A stretch of 64,000 nucleotides of DNA from Apostichopus japonicus (Eukaryota > Echinodermata > Holothuroidea > Aspidochirotida > Stichopodidae): NCBI RefSeq assembly GCF_037975245.1, contig NC_092583.1, positions 3,900,764-3,964,763 on the forward strand, read 5' to 3'. Both the position numbers and the translations under genes were made by a program. Shown piece after piece: positions 34,995 to 49,198 of this stretch (position 1 is the first letter of the stretch; each line of letters starts with the position of its first letter). A model generated the notes under the pieces. It ran no database searches, was not told the DNA's origin, and saw only the letters and a list, made by a program, of their open reading frames with translations.

Positions 34995-35640
34995 GGTTAC
35001 AAGCGATCTTTACCGTAATCATATTTGTGATCGTAAACAGTGATCGTAAACGATCGGGATAGTGATATTAATCATTCCCTAATTATATGATCTTCGTAAT
35101 CTTGGTTGTGATCGCATCCGTTACAATGATCGTATTCGTATTTTTACTATATAGTGAGATCCAAACTGGAGATCATTGTATGCGTGTGGTTTGTTATAGT
35201 AACGGTCTGTATCACGATCGCAATTCCGCAATGATAACCGTTGTCTCGTTTCCGATCTTTTTTATCTTCGTATAATTTGAAAATAAAGGGATCTGATCGT
35301 CATTGCTATTGTCTATGTGATCTTAATCGTGACCGTGTTTGTATGTATGTATGTATTGTATGTATGTATTTTAGATCCTCATGCAAGCAGGAACTCGCGA
35401 AGAAGCCTCATTGGCTTATCAAAGCCGCAAGCTGACCGAAGTCAGTCTCTTAGATTCATATTTGACGTCCATGATTTTAAATTGTCAATTGTCAACAACA
35501 CTGTAACTGGAAGACATACATTAATCTTATGATTGGAAGGCACCGGCGTTGTAACCACTGAGCTGAGCTCACACTCCTATAATGTTTGTGATCGTATTCA
35601 TGATACTGATCGCCATCTTCATCTTCATCTTTAAAACCAT
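34995..35640. repeat. Degenerate GATCGTAAT-rich repeat region
   Basis: GATCGTA or GATCG occurs repeatedly at irregular spacing, interrupted by a (GTAT)n patch near 35341-35370. It looks like a decayed short-unit satellite. Confidence 0.5.
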
Positions 35641-36660
35641 CAATTGATCACCGGAAGATCGTCATACGTTAATAATGCTAATTACACTGGAACCAATGCC
35701 AACATTAGGCTATGTAAAGTGATACAATACTTTAGAATTCGGCATTCGCACAAACACGTTCACACGACATAAAGTCAATCTTGTAATGAAATATAGAAGA
35801 AAAAAATTGTTGAAGCCCATGAGTTTCGATGATGTCATCTATAGACGTATGTGTGTGTGAAGACATACATCTGTGTTATCTGGAATTAGATATTTTCTTA
35901 GCTGTTAGAAAGAAGTTGTCCATGTGATCAGATAGACAAATAAAGACTTTAATGTAAATTAGTAAACTCAAGCTAGTAGTATAGGTTTTTAAATCGTAGT
36001 ATAAAAAAGATATTTCTTCTTAAATTACGCCATTAGGTTTTATTTGAAATGTGTTGTATGACATTTACCCAGTACCCTTTGAGCGTACCAATTACTTTGT
36101 GGTACTTTTGAAGATATTTTACATTACCCTGTGTAACGACAATTTCTAACCTAAACGATGTTTACATCTGATAAAATTCATGACTTATTACGGAGGTGCT
36201 CTTGTGAAGTTTTGTTAGAAAAACTTCCTTTGATAAAAGAAACCTTATTCACCAAAGATATGAATAAATCAGAAGATAGTGTCGACTGAAAGGATATATT
36301 ATGATATCATAATATATATATATACGCCTAGCTTTCTTGCACATTATTTAGTCCAAAGGGCAAATCCCCAAATCATAGAAGTACTGCTCCATCACCACAG
36401 AAAGTCTCCCTCAGTGTGAATTCTATCAAGTGAGATTAAAATCAGTAAAAGAATATTTGCCTCAACATTAAAATGACACATGCATTTTCCTTCGTTTTTC
36501 CGGTAAAGAATTTCAGATTTCATGAGCCGAGTCATTAATCCTATAACATAAATGACAAATGTTCTTCTGTTCTTGAAATTTCTTTATTGAATCCACGATA
36601 AATACTTTAAACGATTATCATCTTTTAAAGTTAATATTGTTTATGATATCATGTCAGGAA
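35641..36660. other. Non-coding, no supported feature
   Basis: AT-rich; nothing recognised. Confidence 0.5.
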
Positions 36661-36663
36661 CGA

Positions 36664-36855
<192 letters not shown>

Positions 36856-37522
36856 TATCATTTTTTGCAGGGGGGAGGGGCTTTGCATATAGCTTCGGCC
36901 GTACCGGGTTAAACAAATTAATTTCAGCGGGGATACTGTGGCGGTCAAATTTGTTGTATAGTTCTTTAATTTCAACATGGTCAAATGCTACTTAGGCTTA
37001 TAAGCGTTCGATGTGTACTAACAGCATCATGCAGCTACCACCAATCACACAGTTAGGTATACCATTTAGGGTTTACATCTGACATTTTCATTAACGAATA
37101 TTAAACATTTCCGCACGAGTTTGCGCGCAATGATTGGGTGAACGTCTTTTAATTAACATAAATATTCATCAATACTACGTCACAAAGATTATTGTTATTC
37201 AAATTTTAGAAAACCATTTCGTATATATCTTCGGAGGGGAGATTGTATTATAAGATTCACATCCAGCTATCACTTTGATTCCGAACTAACATGTAATTGA
37301 AACTAAGTGTTCCCAAGCATAAGGCGTCAGTAAAAAGAGCCATCACATAGTCTGTAAGTCGTGCAACTCATTTCAAAGTAATAATTAGTTACGATTCCTC
37401 GTCAGCAAAGATTTACGTCTGGCCTTGGAATTATTGTTAACAATCATAGGCCTATAGCAACAGACATGCAATAACAGTCGAAGTATACATTAGTTGAAAA
37501 TGTCAGCAGAAATAGCATTTAG

Positions 37523-38135
37523 TTATTCGAATTCTGGTAAACCACCATCAAGCTATTGAGGAGGATAATGTTGAGGTGAATTATTTGGGTGTTATGTTTA
37601 AAACAAAAAACGATTGGTCAGTAATTCGAATGGTTAACCTAATGCATATAATTGGTGACGTGCGTGTCTTAGTAAATATTTACTCGGTTAACTGCATGAA
37701 CGGATAATAATCATCGGTTACGGGAATTCTGGGTCATAAATTTATAGCTTCTGACGTGCATATTTTGTATGTTGATAAATGTTCCTCGGTTATTCGATTT
37801 CTGGTAAACCATACCTCGTGAAAAGTGTCGGTCATGCAAATTAAATACGTATTTGGGGGTATTGAGGATCGGACGAAAGCAATAACAACCCTCGGTTTTC
37901 GGAGTCTATCTGTCGAAAATTCGGAATATTCATGACGGTTATTCGGATTCTCTCTGTCGGTTATTCGTATTCTTCCTGTCGATTATTCGTATTCTTCCTG
38001 TCGGTTATTCTGATTCTCCCCGTCGGTTATTTGGATTATTCGGATATCATAGCTTGTGAAGTGCTTTTGCTAGAAAGGAAATGGGGGATACTAGCCAGAA
38101 AAAAATAGCGGTTATTCGAATTCTCGTAAACCAAC
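37523..38135. repeat. Repeat cluster with TTATTCGAATTCTGGTAAACCA spacing units and a 22-bp minisatellite
   Basis: Variants of TTATTCGAATTCTGGTAAAC occur near 37523, 37788 and 38108, about 265-320 bp apart. Between the last two lies a tandem of CGGTTATTCGTATTCTTCCT-like 22-mers (about 37936-38040, 4-5 units). It resembles an old higher-order repeat. Confidence 0.6.
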
Positions 38136-38781
38136 ATATGTCTATACCTATACATACGTATCTTCCAAAATAAGTTTATATACGGTTAACCGTATTTCAG
38201 AAGAGACAACAATGTTCGGAAAACATTTTAAGCAGTCTTCAAAATTGTCGTTTAGACTATCATATATTCATTCGAACGTGCAATATTTTTTCCAAGTAAC
38301 CATTTGTCTGGGTATTTTGTCAGACAGGAAAGACAGAGGGAGAGAGATAGAGAGAGAGAGATAAAATGTTTGGGTTCTTAACATTCTAGTAAAACCTTTG
38401 CGGAGCCTCATCTAATTGAAGTGATGAAAATTCCAGAGAATTCGACTTTTCGTTGTTTTTGGGGTGTGGGGGGGGGGGGATGTTTGACATTGTATATATG
38501 TTGGGTTAAACTATAATCAATGGTAACATCAAATTTCAGTCTGAGAATTAAAAAAGAGTTGAACATTTTATTGAGTATAATTCAATTGTCAAGCGATGGC
38601 ATCGACCGTCCGATATTATTTGTCAACAAGGTGGCTGATTTTACGAACATCTGTATTGTATAAAAACAACATGAGCAAATGTGGGTCATCATAATAATAT
38701 AGTGGCTATAAAAGTATGTGTTCTGTAAAGTGGTACTCAGCGTTGTTTTAACATATTGCAAACGGTTGGTTTTCATTTATG

Positions 38782-38870
38782 CTTGTATTGAAAGCCAAAG
38801 TTTGTTGTATTGAAAGCCAAAGTTTGTTGTATTGAAAGCCATTGCTTGTATTGAAAGCCAAAGTATATAG
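38782..38870. repeat. 22-bp tandem repeat (GTATTGAAAGCCAAAGTTTG...)
   Basis: Four units, the last with a changed spacer (ATTGCTT). Confidence 0.9.
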
Positions 38871-38908
38871 TTGAACTAACAGTAACATTCCAAATATGAA
38901 ATATAGAA

Positions 38909-40556
<1,648 letters not shown>

Positions 40557-40558
40557 AC

Positions 40559-40752
<194 letters not shown>

Positions 40753-41059
40753 GTATAACAAGCATTTTCAAACATTTTTCACCTCTAACTGTTTATTATG
40801 CAACTAACAATATTCTCCGCTTTTTGTGTTGCATCTATATAGAAACTGACCTAATGATTATTGTCTCTAGTTCAGTCACTTTAATTGACGAACCTCAACT
40901 GTTTGAAGGGTCATTTCTCAAAAATAAATAAATAAAAGTGTGATTGAAATATCACCTGGGCTGATAGCAATTTTTAAGCTGTCTACAATGTACGAAAATT
41001 ATTGTGCGTGCTTTAAGTAATCATTCAAATATCGTCGTTGCTAATATCATCATACAGCA

Positions 41060-42030
41060 ATTCCGTGCTTCATGAATACAGTCACATGCTATAATTATGT
41101 CGTCATGAAGCCATGTAAGCACGTATAGTCCACACACTTATCTAGTCACATACCACGTGTAGTGTATCTGTGTATAGTCATGCAGTCATTGTTTCATAAT
41201 ATAGTTATATAATCAAATATTTATGTAGCCTTGCATTCATGCAGCTATGTAGTCATCTATATGAAGTCATGCAAACATGTAATCAAGTGTGATGTAGTCA
41301 TGTATTCATTCAGAAATGTAATCATACCGCAATAAAGTCATGCGCGTGTAGTCATGCAGCAGTGTAGTCATGTACATGAAGTCATGTAAACATGTAATCA
41401 ATCATGTTTGATGTAGTCAAGCACTCATGCATTCATGCAGCCATGTAATCGTATAGCCATGTAGTCATGTACGTACGGTATGTTGTCTTGCTTCAATGTA
41501 ATCATGTATATGAAGTCATGTAATCAAGTGTAATGTAGTCATGCAGTCATGTATTCATGCAGCCATGTAGTCCCGTACGTACGGTATGTAGTCATGCATG
41601 AATGTAATCATGTTAATAAATTCATGTAATCATGTTTGATGTAGTCATGCAGTCATGCAGTCATGCGTTCATTCAGCCAAGTAATCATACAGCCGTTGAA
41701 GTCATGTATGTAGTCTTGCTTCAATGTTATCATGTATATGAAGTCATGTAATCATGTATGATGTAGTCATTTAGTCATGCATTCATGCAGCCAAGTAATC
41801 ATACAGCCTTGTAGTCACGTACGTACGGTATGTAGTCATTCAACAATGTAATTATGTATATGAAGTAATGTACTCATGTTTAGTGTAGTCACTAGTTATG
41901 TAGTTATGTAGGCATGTAATCATGTAAATGTAATATATAGGCATGCAGCCATGTTTATATGTATGAAGTCATTCAATCATGTACGATGTGTTCATATAGT
42001 CATATATTTATGTAGTTATTTAATCATAAC
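41060..42030. repeat. Degenerate GTAGTCATGCA-type satellite (~1 kb)
   Basis: Variants of ATGTAGTCATGCAGTCATGTA, AGCCATGTAATCAT and TGAAGTCATGTAATCA recur dozens of times. Hints of a longer unit of roughly 110-130 bp are given by the recurring CGTACGGTATGTAGTC (about 41474, 41579 and 41823). Stops occur in all frames. Confidence 0.85.
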
Positions 42031-45000
42031 TGTTGTGGTAATATCGGCAAACACTTCACATAAAGCAAAGATTCATATAAAACCCGATATTTTATAATCG
42101 ATGACTTTAAATTATCGTACTCATTAAAAAATAAAGATAATAATAAAAATACTAAATTATGTCCATGGTTAAGCTATAAAGACGTATTTAATGTCTATGA
42201 TATGAAAATATAAATAATTACGAGTGTTTAAGTGAATTTAGCGGACGAATCGCTATTGCGTTCAAATATGACATTCAGAATCAATAGAGATAGGGAAACA
42301 TATAACAAAGAAACAAAAACAGCCAATGGACATTTTTTACTTTTATTCTTGTTCATTTTTCGACTTTTTAACGATGCACCGTCTTTATGACCAATGTTAC
42401 AATTATACAGTTCAAAAAAGAAAAAATGTTCTCCACTTTGATGGTTTATTGTATACAGCAGTCATGAAATATGGAATAAATGGAATAAATAAACAAATTA
42501 AAACTTACACCAAAAAAATGCGGTCATTGCAAGAATTAGTTTCAAACAAGCAAGTGCATATCCTTATATTTCAAAAATGACATCAGCAGAAAATAATCTG
42601 TGATAAAGACTTTCATTTCCGATGGTTTGGCTTAAAAATGGTCCCACATTTTTCTCCTTTTTTCGGAATCGTATTTAATCGCATTTTCGGAATCGTATAT
42701 TCACTGTTTTTAAGAGACATAATTACTAAAGTTTTAGCACATTTCAAAATAAATAAGATACTATTTTTTTTGTCAAATTAAATAAATTGAATAATATAAT
42801 AATTGTGATAATAATGCTGGAGAACTACCGTATTCAATAGTTTTATAATTCATATTCATAATTCATATTAAAGTCATAAATGCTTTATGGTCATTTTTTT
42901 TCTCTCTTTTGGTCTGTGACAATACAAGGCAAAACAACGAATAAATTTTGGAGAACTTTTAGAGATTCAATTATTCAACAAGAAACCAATGTCGTCGATG
43001 ACGTCATTTTCAGGAATTTGAACAATTTTCCGATCAACATTTCAGATAACATATAGCCGTTTATTCTCTTTGACATTGTCGGTTAAAGGTTAACCGATAC
43101 GAATAATTTTATTTTGTGGAAATATTGCAAAAACTAATAAATTTAATCCGTCATTTTGTGGACGGTGAACACATGATCAACTCAAAGGATAAAGCCCCAT
43201 TTTAATTACACTTTGTTTACGAAAGGCATCCATCTTGGCTCCAAAGTTAAGTGTGTTTTTTGTTTATCAGCCGTGCCAAATTGAAAGTGTTCAAAACATC
43301 TCCTATGAAAATTTTATACGATGCACACAACCGAAAAGGCTATTAGGCTATTTGTTTATCCACTTGATCGACAGTTGGCAGATTTTGTTTGTAAATTCCA
43401 ATATATCAAAGCAAGAAAACAATGCCTTTATTCTCTGTTTCATTTTGTTGTAATTTTAATACGTAATTTTTTTTATAATTACATTCAAAGAAAATAATAA
43501 GAGCAAAAATATGTGTAGTAAAATAAATACGTCGACAAATCTGACGTCATCAAAACGTCAAAAGAAAAATGCGGGAGAAAACAAAAGGGGCTACAATTGT
43601 GTTTTAAGTGGGCTTAATGTTGGTTGAATATGCACATTTCATAATTAATTAAAATTTGTTCATATGCCACTATATCGGAGTTCAAGTTTGTGAAATTTGG
43701 TTATATTGCTAAAACTTCCGTTTTCGAACGACGTCCGTTTATAAAGATATTATATAAACGGTACACAGTTCGTCCTTGAGCAAAAGATTAGAGTTATGAT
43801 GGCAAGTTTCTTGTTGTTGATATAAATGTTATCAACCCATAATTTTGGTAGATTAATGATCCTTCAAATGTGGGTAGGGTGGTGGAGGGAGCGGGGGGGG
43901 ACTTTATTATGCCCAGTCGTTCTCCTTTAGTCGAGGACGATTATACCCCTGAAATCAACTATAACTGTTAACATAAAATATTAGTCGCAATGCAACGTTT
44001 CGAAATTATATTGAAAAAAAATGTCGAAGTGTAACACAGCGAAAATCATGTCTTCAGAACTGTGACTTATAAGATTAAAATGACGTCATATTTAGTCATG
44101 TCGTAAATAGGAGAGTGGCACCTTGTTGATAGGATGGCATATGTACTGATGTTTATTGACTGCAATTCTTTCCAAATTAGGTCGAGTATAAATCAGGGTC
44201 AACCCCTCTATAATAGCTACATACTCCCGGTACCCTGTATTTATTTCTAAAATTAGATATCGACCAGCGCCACCTGCCATCGCCATAGAGACGAAGCAGT
44301 CAAAATATTCAATCAAACAGTGCAAACCTAGACCTTAGACCCCCACTTCTTTAATTTAGAGCTCGCTAATCAACGAAACTAAAGTTACAATCTCGCAATT
44401 CTTACTTGCATGAGATATCGATCGTTACATAAACAAAAAAATGTGTGTCACCGTCCTGAAATGCTTGACTAAAAGCTACAGACGTCTCGTAATTGAAGAA
44501 TGTTCATGCCAATACATACCACAGAAAATGTTCGAATGAAAATTTTAAAATTTTTATGAGAAAGAAACATTTCTTAGTCATAGATATATGCTATATAATA
44601 GGCAACTCAAGCAGGCTCATTTGCTGTTTGAGAATTAAGTTATCAAGTCAGCAAAGCTTACTGACCTATTTTATAATATTTTTTCTGATATAACCACGTG
44701 GTTTTGATTGATTTCATCATCAAGAAACTGAAATCGTGACAGTATTACTCTGTGCCAACGTCAAATAGTCCTGTGTGTATGATTAATTAGATTTTGGCTA
44801 ATAAGGAAAAGTATGTCTTACTGAGATGGGGCCATAAAACACAATTAGAATATGTAAATTGAAATCTGAATAATTAATATCTCGTCTTTTATTTGACCTA
44901 TTTTTGTAGACCCTAATCAGTTACTGATAAATAGAGGAACATTATCAAAAGCGGTACTTTTTTTTCGATCAGTAGTTTCTTTTTATTCTTTCGTACCATT

Positions 45001-45571
45001 TTTCTTGTGTTGTAAGGAAGCCTTTTTATTCCATTTAAGATCTGTTTTTCGTTTCAATTCTATTTTTCATCATCAGAAAAACCAACAACAACGAAATGGA
45101 ATGAGTACCAAATTTAAGTAACCATAGCCAATTTTTTTTTCTGATCGTAACATTAACTCTATTGTTTACGAATCGGGAATTATTGTTTATAATATAATAT
45201 CAGCGAATAATGTATACATTTTTTTTTTCATAAAACGTTCTTCTTCTTCTTTGTCTTCAAATATTTGACAAGATTTGTCTTTTTTTTTTCGTGTCTCCCT
45301 GTCGTTGTACAGAAATCGTCGAAAATATGACCTACTGAATAAGGGGAATGGTTAAAATTCATCGTGCAAAGACGAGTTAGAAACCATTGCATCATCTGCG
45401 TCGTGGATCAATAAACTGCTTCAACTGCGCAACCTCAGTAGAGAAAGTAGTAACCATCGTTGTTACTCCATTTGGAAGGCATAGTCTCCACACCAAAAAA
45501 AAAAATTGCCTCATTCTTTCCTTATTTTGTCTCTCTCTATCTCTCTCAAGCTAAAATTGAGCAAGTTCTCT
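42031..45571. other. Intergenic DNA, includes putative 3' UTR of the peptide gene
   Basis: No coding or repeat feature recognised over most of it. On the minus strand an AATAAA (plus TTTATT at 45025-45030) about 540 bases past the peptide stop could be its polyadenylation signal. This is position-based only. Confidence 0.4.
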
Positions 45572-45891
45572 TTAATCCAACGTGGCATCAAAATCTGGAA
45601 TTCTAATAGGCCCGAAATTTTCACCATCAAAATCACCGCTTCTCCTACCGAACATCGTCATACCGTAATTGCCAAAATTGCCCTTTCCTTTCCGGTTACC
45701 GTGTGATGCCAACAGCCTCTGTCTGATTTCTCTGAGTGGAATGTACTCTGGTTCTTCTAAATAGCCTGGGAATGCTGCTGCGTGACGCCGCACCGGTGTC
45801 GCTGTTGTTAATGCAAGTAGTACGCATGCGCATAATGAGAATGCGATAAGGTGATAGGTTCTTATGTCCGGTCGAGACATGGTTATAGTTT
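45572..45891 (-). CDS. Secreted neuropeptide precursor, sulfakinin/cholecystokinin-like
   Basis: The exon starts at 45891 after a minus-strand acceptor (TTCTTTGTTCACAG) with 11 untranslated bases. ATG at 45878-45880 (context AACCATG) opens 102 codons to TAA at 45572-45574. An in-frame upstream ATG falls before the acceptor. Residues 1-28 look like a signal peptide with a Leu/Ala/Cys-rich core (LIAFSLCACVLLALTTA). A spacer with RR at 31-32 follows, then RK at 63-64 and a peptide ending GNFGNYGMTMF directly before GRR (78-80), the amidation plus dibasic cleavage signal. An acidic tail follows (SGDFDGENF...). Tyr lies at position 6 from the amidated Phe, as in insect sulfakinins (YGHMRFamide), and the GRRS-acidic tail recalls cholecystokinin/gastrin precursors. 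The Tyr lacks acidic neighbours on its N side, so sulfation is uncertain. An amidated-peptide precursor is firm; family assignment is moderate. Confidence 0.82.
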
Positions 45892-46160
45892 CTGTGAACA
45901 AAGAATAAAACAGAGTTGAAATAGGATGAAAGATAGTTTGCTAATTTTCACCATTAAGAATCACAGAACCAAAATGAACACTTCGCAATACTGACTTAAA
46001 TGGATGCTCTGGGGGTCGGGTCGGGGAGGGGAGGGGGAGGAGGGGAGGAGACAATGTAACACTGATATTGATGAGAAAGCTATTCCACGCTGATGATTGA
46101 TAAACAATATCTTGTCCTTCACTTTAGATATGGTTGATTGGATGATATTTACTTTTGAGT

Positions 46161-46420
46161 AAGAACAGCCGATTCACGCATAGATTCCAGTAACTACTGT
46201 AAATCTTGAAGTTTTGCACCACAGTAAAAAAACAGGATTGTGCTGACAAATCTGATCCCAAACAACTGAATTTGTTGGGATTACACATATCCTCAGTTCT
46301 TACTGTAATCATAATATCACATGCTACCGATTTATAGCACGATCCAGTTTTTACTTTGGTACAAAACTTTAAGAGTAACAGTAGTTACTGTGTTCTCTGT
46401 GTGTATCGGGTGCTGAGAAG
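46161..46420. mobile_element. Foldback MITE, copy 2
   Basis: Same architecture and sequence as 4000-4350: left arm ACAGCCGATTCACGC...CTGTAAATCTTGAAG, centre with AACTGAATTTGTTGGGATTA, right arm ACATGCTACCGATTTATAGC, ending GTGTATCGGGTGCTGAGAAG. The inverted arms are obvious; ends are approximate. Confidence 0.8.
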
Positions 46421-46430
46421 CTATAGACCA

Positions 46431-47065
46431 TCTTTTACGCGAGTAGGAGATCGCAGTAGGGTGTCTGTGACGTCATACAAGGAAACGCTCTCCAAAGATC
46501 TTTTACTTGTTATTATAATCTTCATCATGATTATCATTGAAAACGAATACATTTGGAATGTTTGCTCAAAGCTGTCAGTGTTCTCTGTAGTAAGAATGTC
46601 ATCACAATGCAACTGTTTAGTAGAAATACTATTTTCCTCTGCCACAGATAAATATTTACGAAAATAAGACAACAACAATGACATTTACTCTTGCCAGATA
46701 TAATCACAAAATATTGCCAACTTTGCAAATATATATATATATATATATATATTGCCCATAGAAAATGCTATGAGGATATGAATTTGACCTAAATATGCAG
46801 AAAGATGTGCAGTAAATCAGTTTTAGCCACCAGAAGTTCCTCTTAACACAGAACACGTGTTGATTTTAGTCAAATACTTCGTTTTTTTTCTAGAGTTTGC
46901 TAAAGAATCAGATTTATTATCGCATTATCCATTACTTCAACAGCTCTGTATTCCGTTCCAAAAAACTCAAGTGGTTCGGGTAATATTCGGCTACGCTCAA
47001 GTTTTTGTTATATCATTATCAATTTATTCCCCTTTATTTTATTACATCTTACTAGATAAGATCAA
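46431..47065. other. Non-coding with short TA tract
   Basis: TA tract at about 46730-46752; otherwise nothing recognised. Confidence 0.5.
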
Positions 47066-47069
47066 TTTC

Positions 47070-47165
47070 AATCGGTGGCGTTTCGGTGGGGTCGGGCTTG
47101 TGTTGCGGGGCCGGGCGAGGAGGAGCGGAGCGCGGACGGTAGACCAGCTTCGTTTTAATTGGCCG
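47070..47165. other. Isolated GC/CpG-rich patch
   Basis: About 95 bp with GGGGCCGGGCGAGGAGGAG and many CpGs in an otherwise AT-rich setting. No ORF or promoter element was recognised around it. Confidence 0.4.
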
Positions 47166-49167
47166 CTTCCTAAACCATCTCATTTGGAAGTAATTATATG
47201 ATATACCTGTCTTGTTCAGTTAATTGAAATCTATATCTAATAACATGATACAATTATTGTCTTGGGTTTCTGCGCAGTCATGGAGCCAATTTATTAACAA
47301 TTTATTCCTCAACATTACATTTTAAGTCTGTCAACAATAAAAACTAAAACAAGTAAAAAGAGCAGATTTATTTATATGAAGAAACCTGGAATGAAACACA
47401 AATCACGTAAGAAGTCACTTTAATGTTCAGTCTGAACATTTCTGGTGCACTGCACTCGAAAACCCGCCATAAAACACGTAGATTCACCATTTATTACTCG
47501 CGAATGGACCTCGGGTAGTTCATCTTTTTGACATTATATCTAATTTATACTCAGCCGTGTTCACAGTAAAGAAGTATCGAAGTGGGTGCATGTCACCCTA
47601 CTCCGTTTAAAGGCAAAAACGTATAAAGTTCAATAAACAACATCGATAAGGTTTATGAAATAAATTTATCAAAAAAGGAAAGTAAAAAAATCGAGCAGAC
47701 TTGTGATAAAGAAAAGTTGTTAATTGCACGTTAAAATATAATTAATGTTAGCAATTATTACAAATGGTCTTAAGTTTGGAGTTAATTCACCATAAGCTTG
47801 GAAAAGGAAGCGTAAACATGCTTTTATCAGATCGAACTCGTAAATTTAGCCTTTTTTTTATTTTACGAGGACAACATCCTATGTAATGATGTGAAACAGC
47901 CTACTTAAATGTAAACAAATAAGGTATAGTCTTCACTTTGAAAATTGTGATGATTTATTATAATGAATATTGCATGATTATTTAATATTTATTTTAAAGG
48001 TTATTCAGATATGTTACTTTCAATTCTTCTACTTAATATTTCAAGGGTTATTATTAGAAGTCTATTTGACAGTCACCAAACCATTACATGATGAATTGTG
48101 TTTAAGTTATAACATATATGTATAATCATAACATGAATATTCAAAGATGACTATATTATAATTTTGTATAATAATGGTAGGTTCACCATGACGGAAATTA
48201 TGTAATGACTCAATTACGACAATAATTATACTATTTTATGATTAACTCATGAGATCCACAAATCATCTGGTTTCTATGTATTTCGTTTGCCTGTATCTGA
48301 TCAATATCTAATGACCCCTCTCTTCATTTAACCCACGAAAGACTGGTATCTTCTCAAAGAATTTGAATTCAAACCATGCTTGCATTTATGACCAATGGGA
48401 TATGCATGTTCGGTGATGTCCTACATAACAGTGACATAGTGAAGAATTGAAACAACGAGGTCGTGTGACAATCTGTTAATTATAACTTATCCTTTCTCTG
48501 GGCCCACAGAAACGAGGGACGGGACTGAAGACAAATGGTCAGATTGCCTCTTGACTGTCTGGCAGATTCGTCTATTTTTGTGAAATATATTGCGCTGTTA
48601 TTTAATTTACAGACACCATTGTATACCACCCTTTATTATTGATTCTGGTCGGTAGCTTGGTGATACTTCCGATTTTTGGACGCATAAATCTTCCCCTTTC
48701 AACAAATAAACTGGTGTCAACAGTGGGATGAAGCATAATTAAGACAAATTATAGGTTGAGTGTCACCGAAGCGACTGATTTATTGATTTCATCGGCGGCT
48801 GAAAATTGAAGCAAACTAGAATTTTTGAATTTTTGATTCATAACGTGTGTATGAATGGATCGTTGAGGATTGAATATAAACACTTCAGGTAGCTGATCTG
48901 TATTCACCTTCAAATAACGATATCCTACTTGGTGGACACTTTATTGGATGGAAACAAGGACATCTTCCAGTCGGACGGACGTCACGATGCATCGAAAATG
49001 CTTTAATTAAAAGCACCGGCGTACATGCTACCTTCAATAAATACAGTATAAAATTAAAAGTTATATGACAACTGGTAACTTATTAAGGGATACAGAAAGA
49101 GGGACGTGCTTTGAAATATCTTCAGTTCAGAATATTTTAATCAATTCAGACCAATCTAACGGAAATG

Positions 49168-49198
<31 letters not shown>

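Noticed and set aside
46857-47201. 114-codon plus frame
   Set aside because: Starts in AT-rich DNA and ends in the GC-rich patch; no domain and no consistent coding composition.
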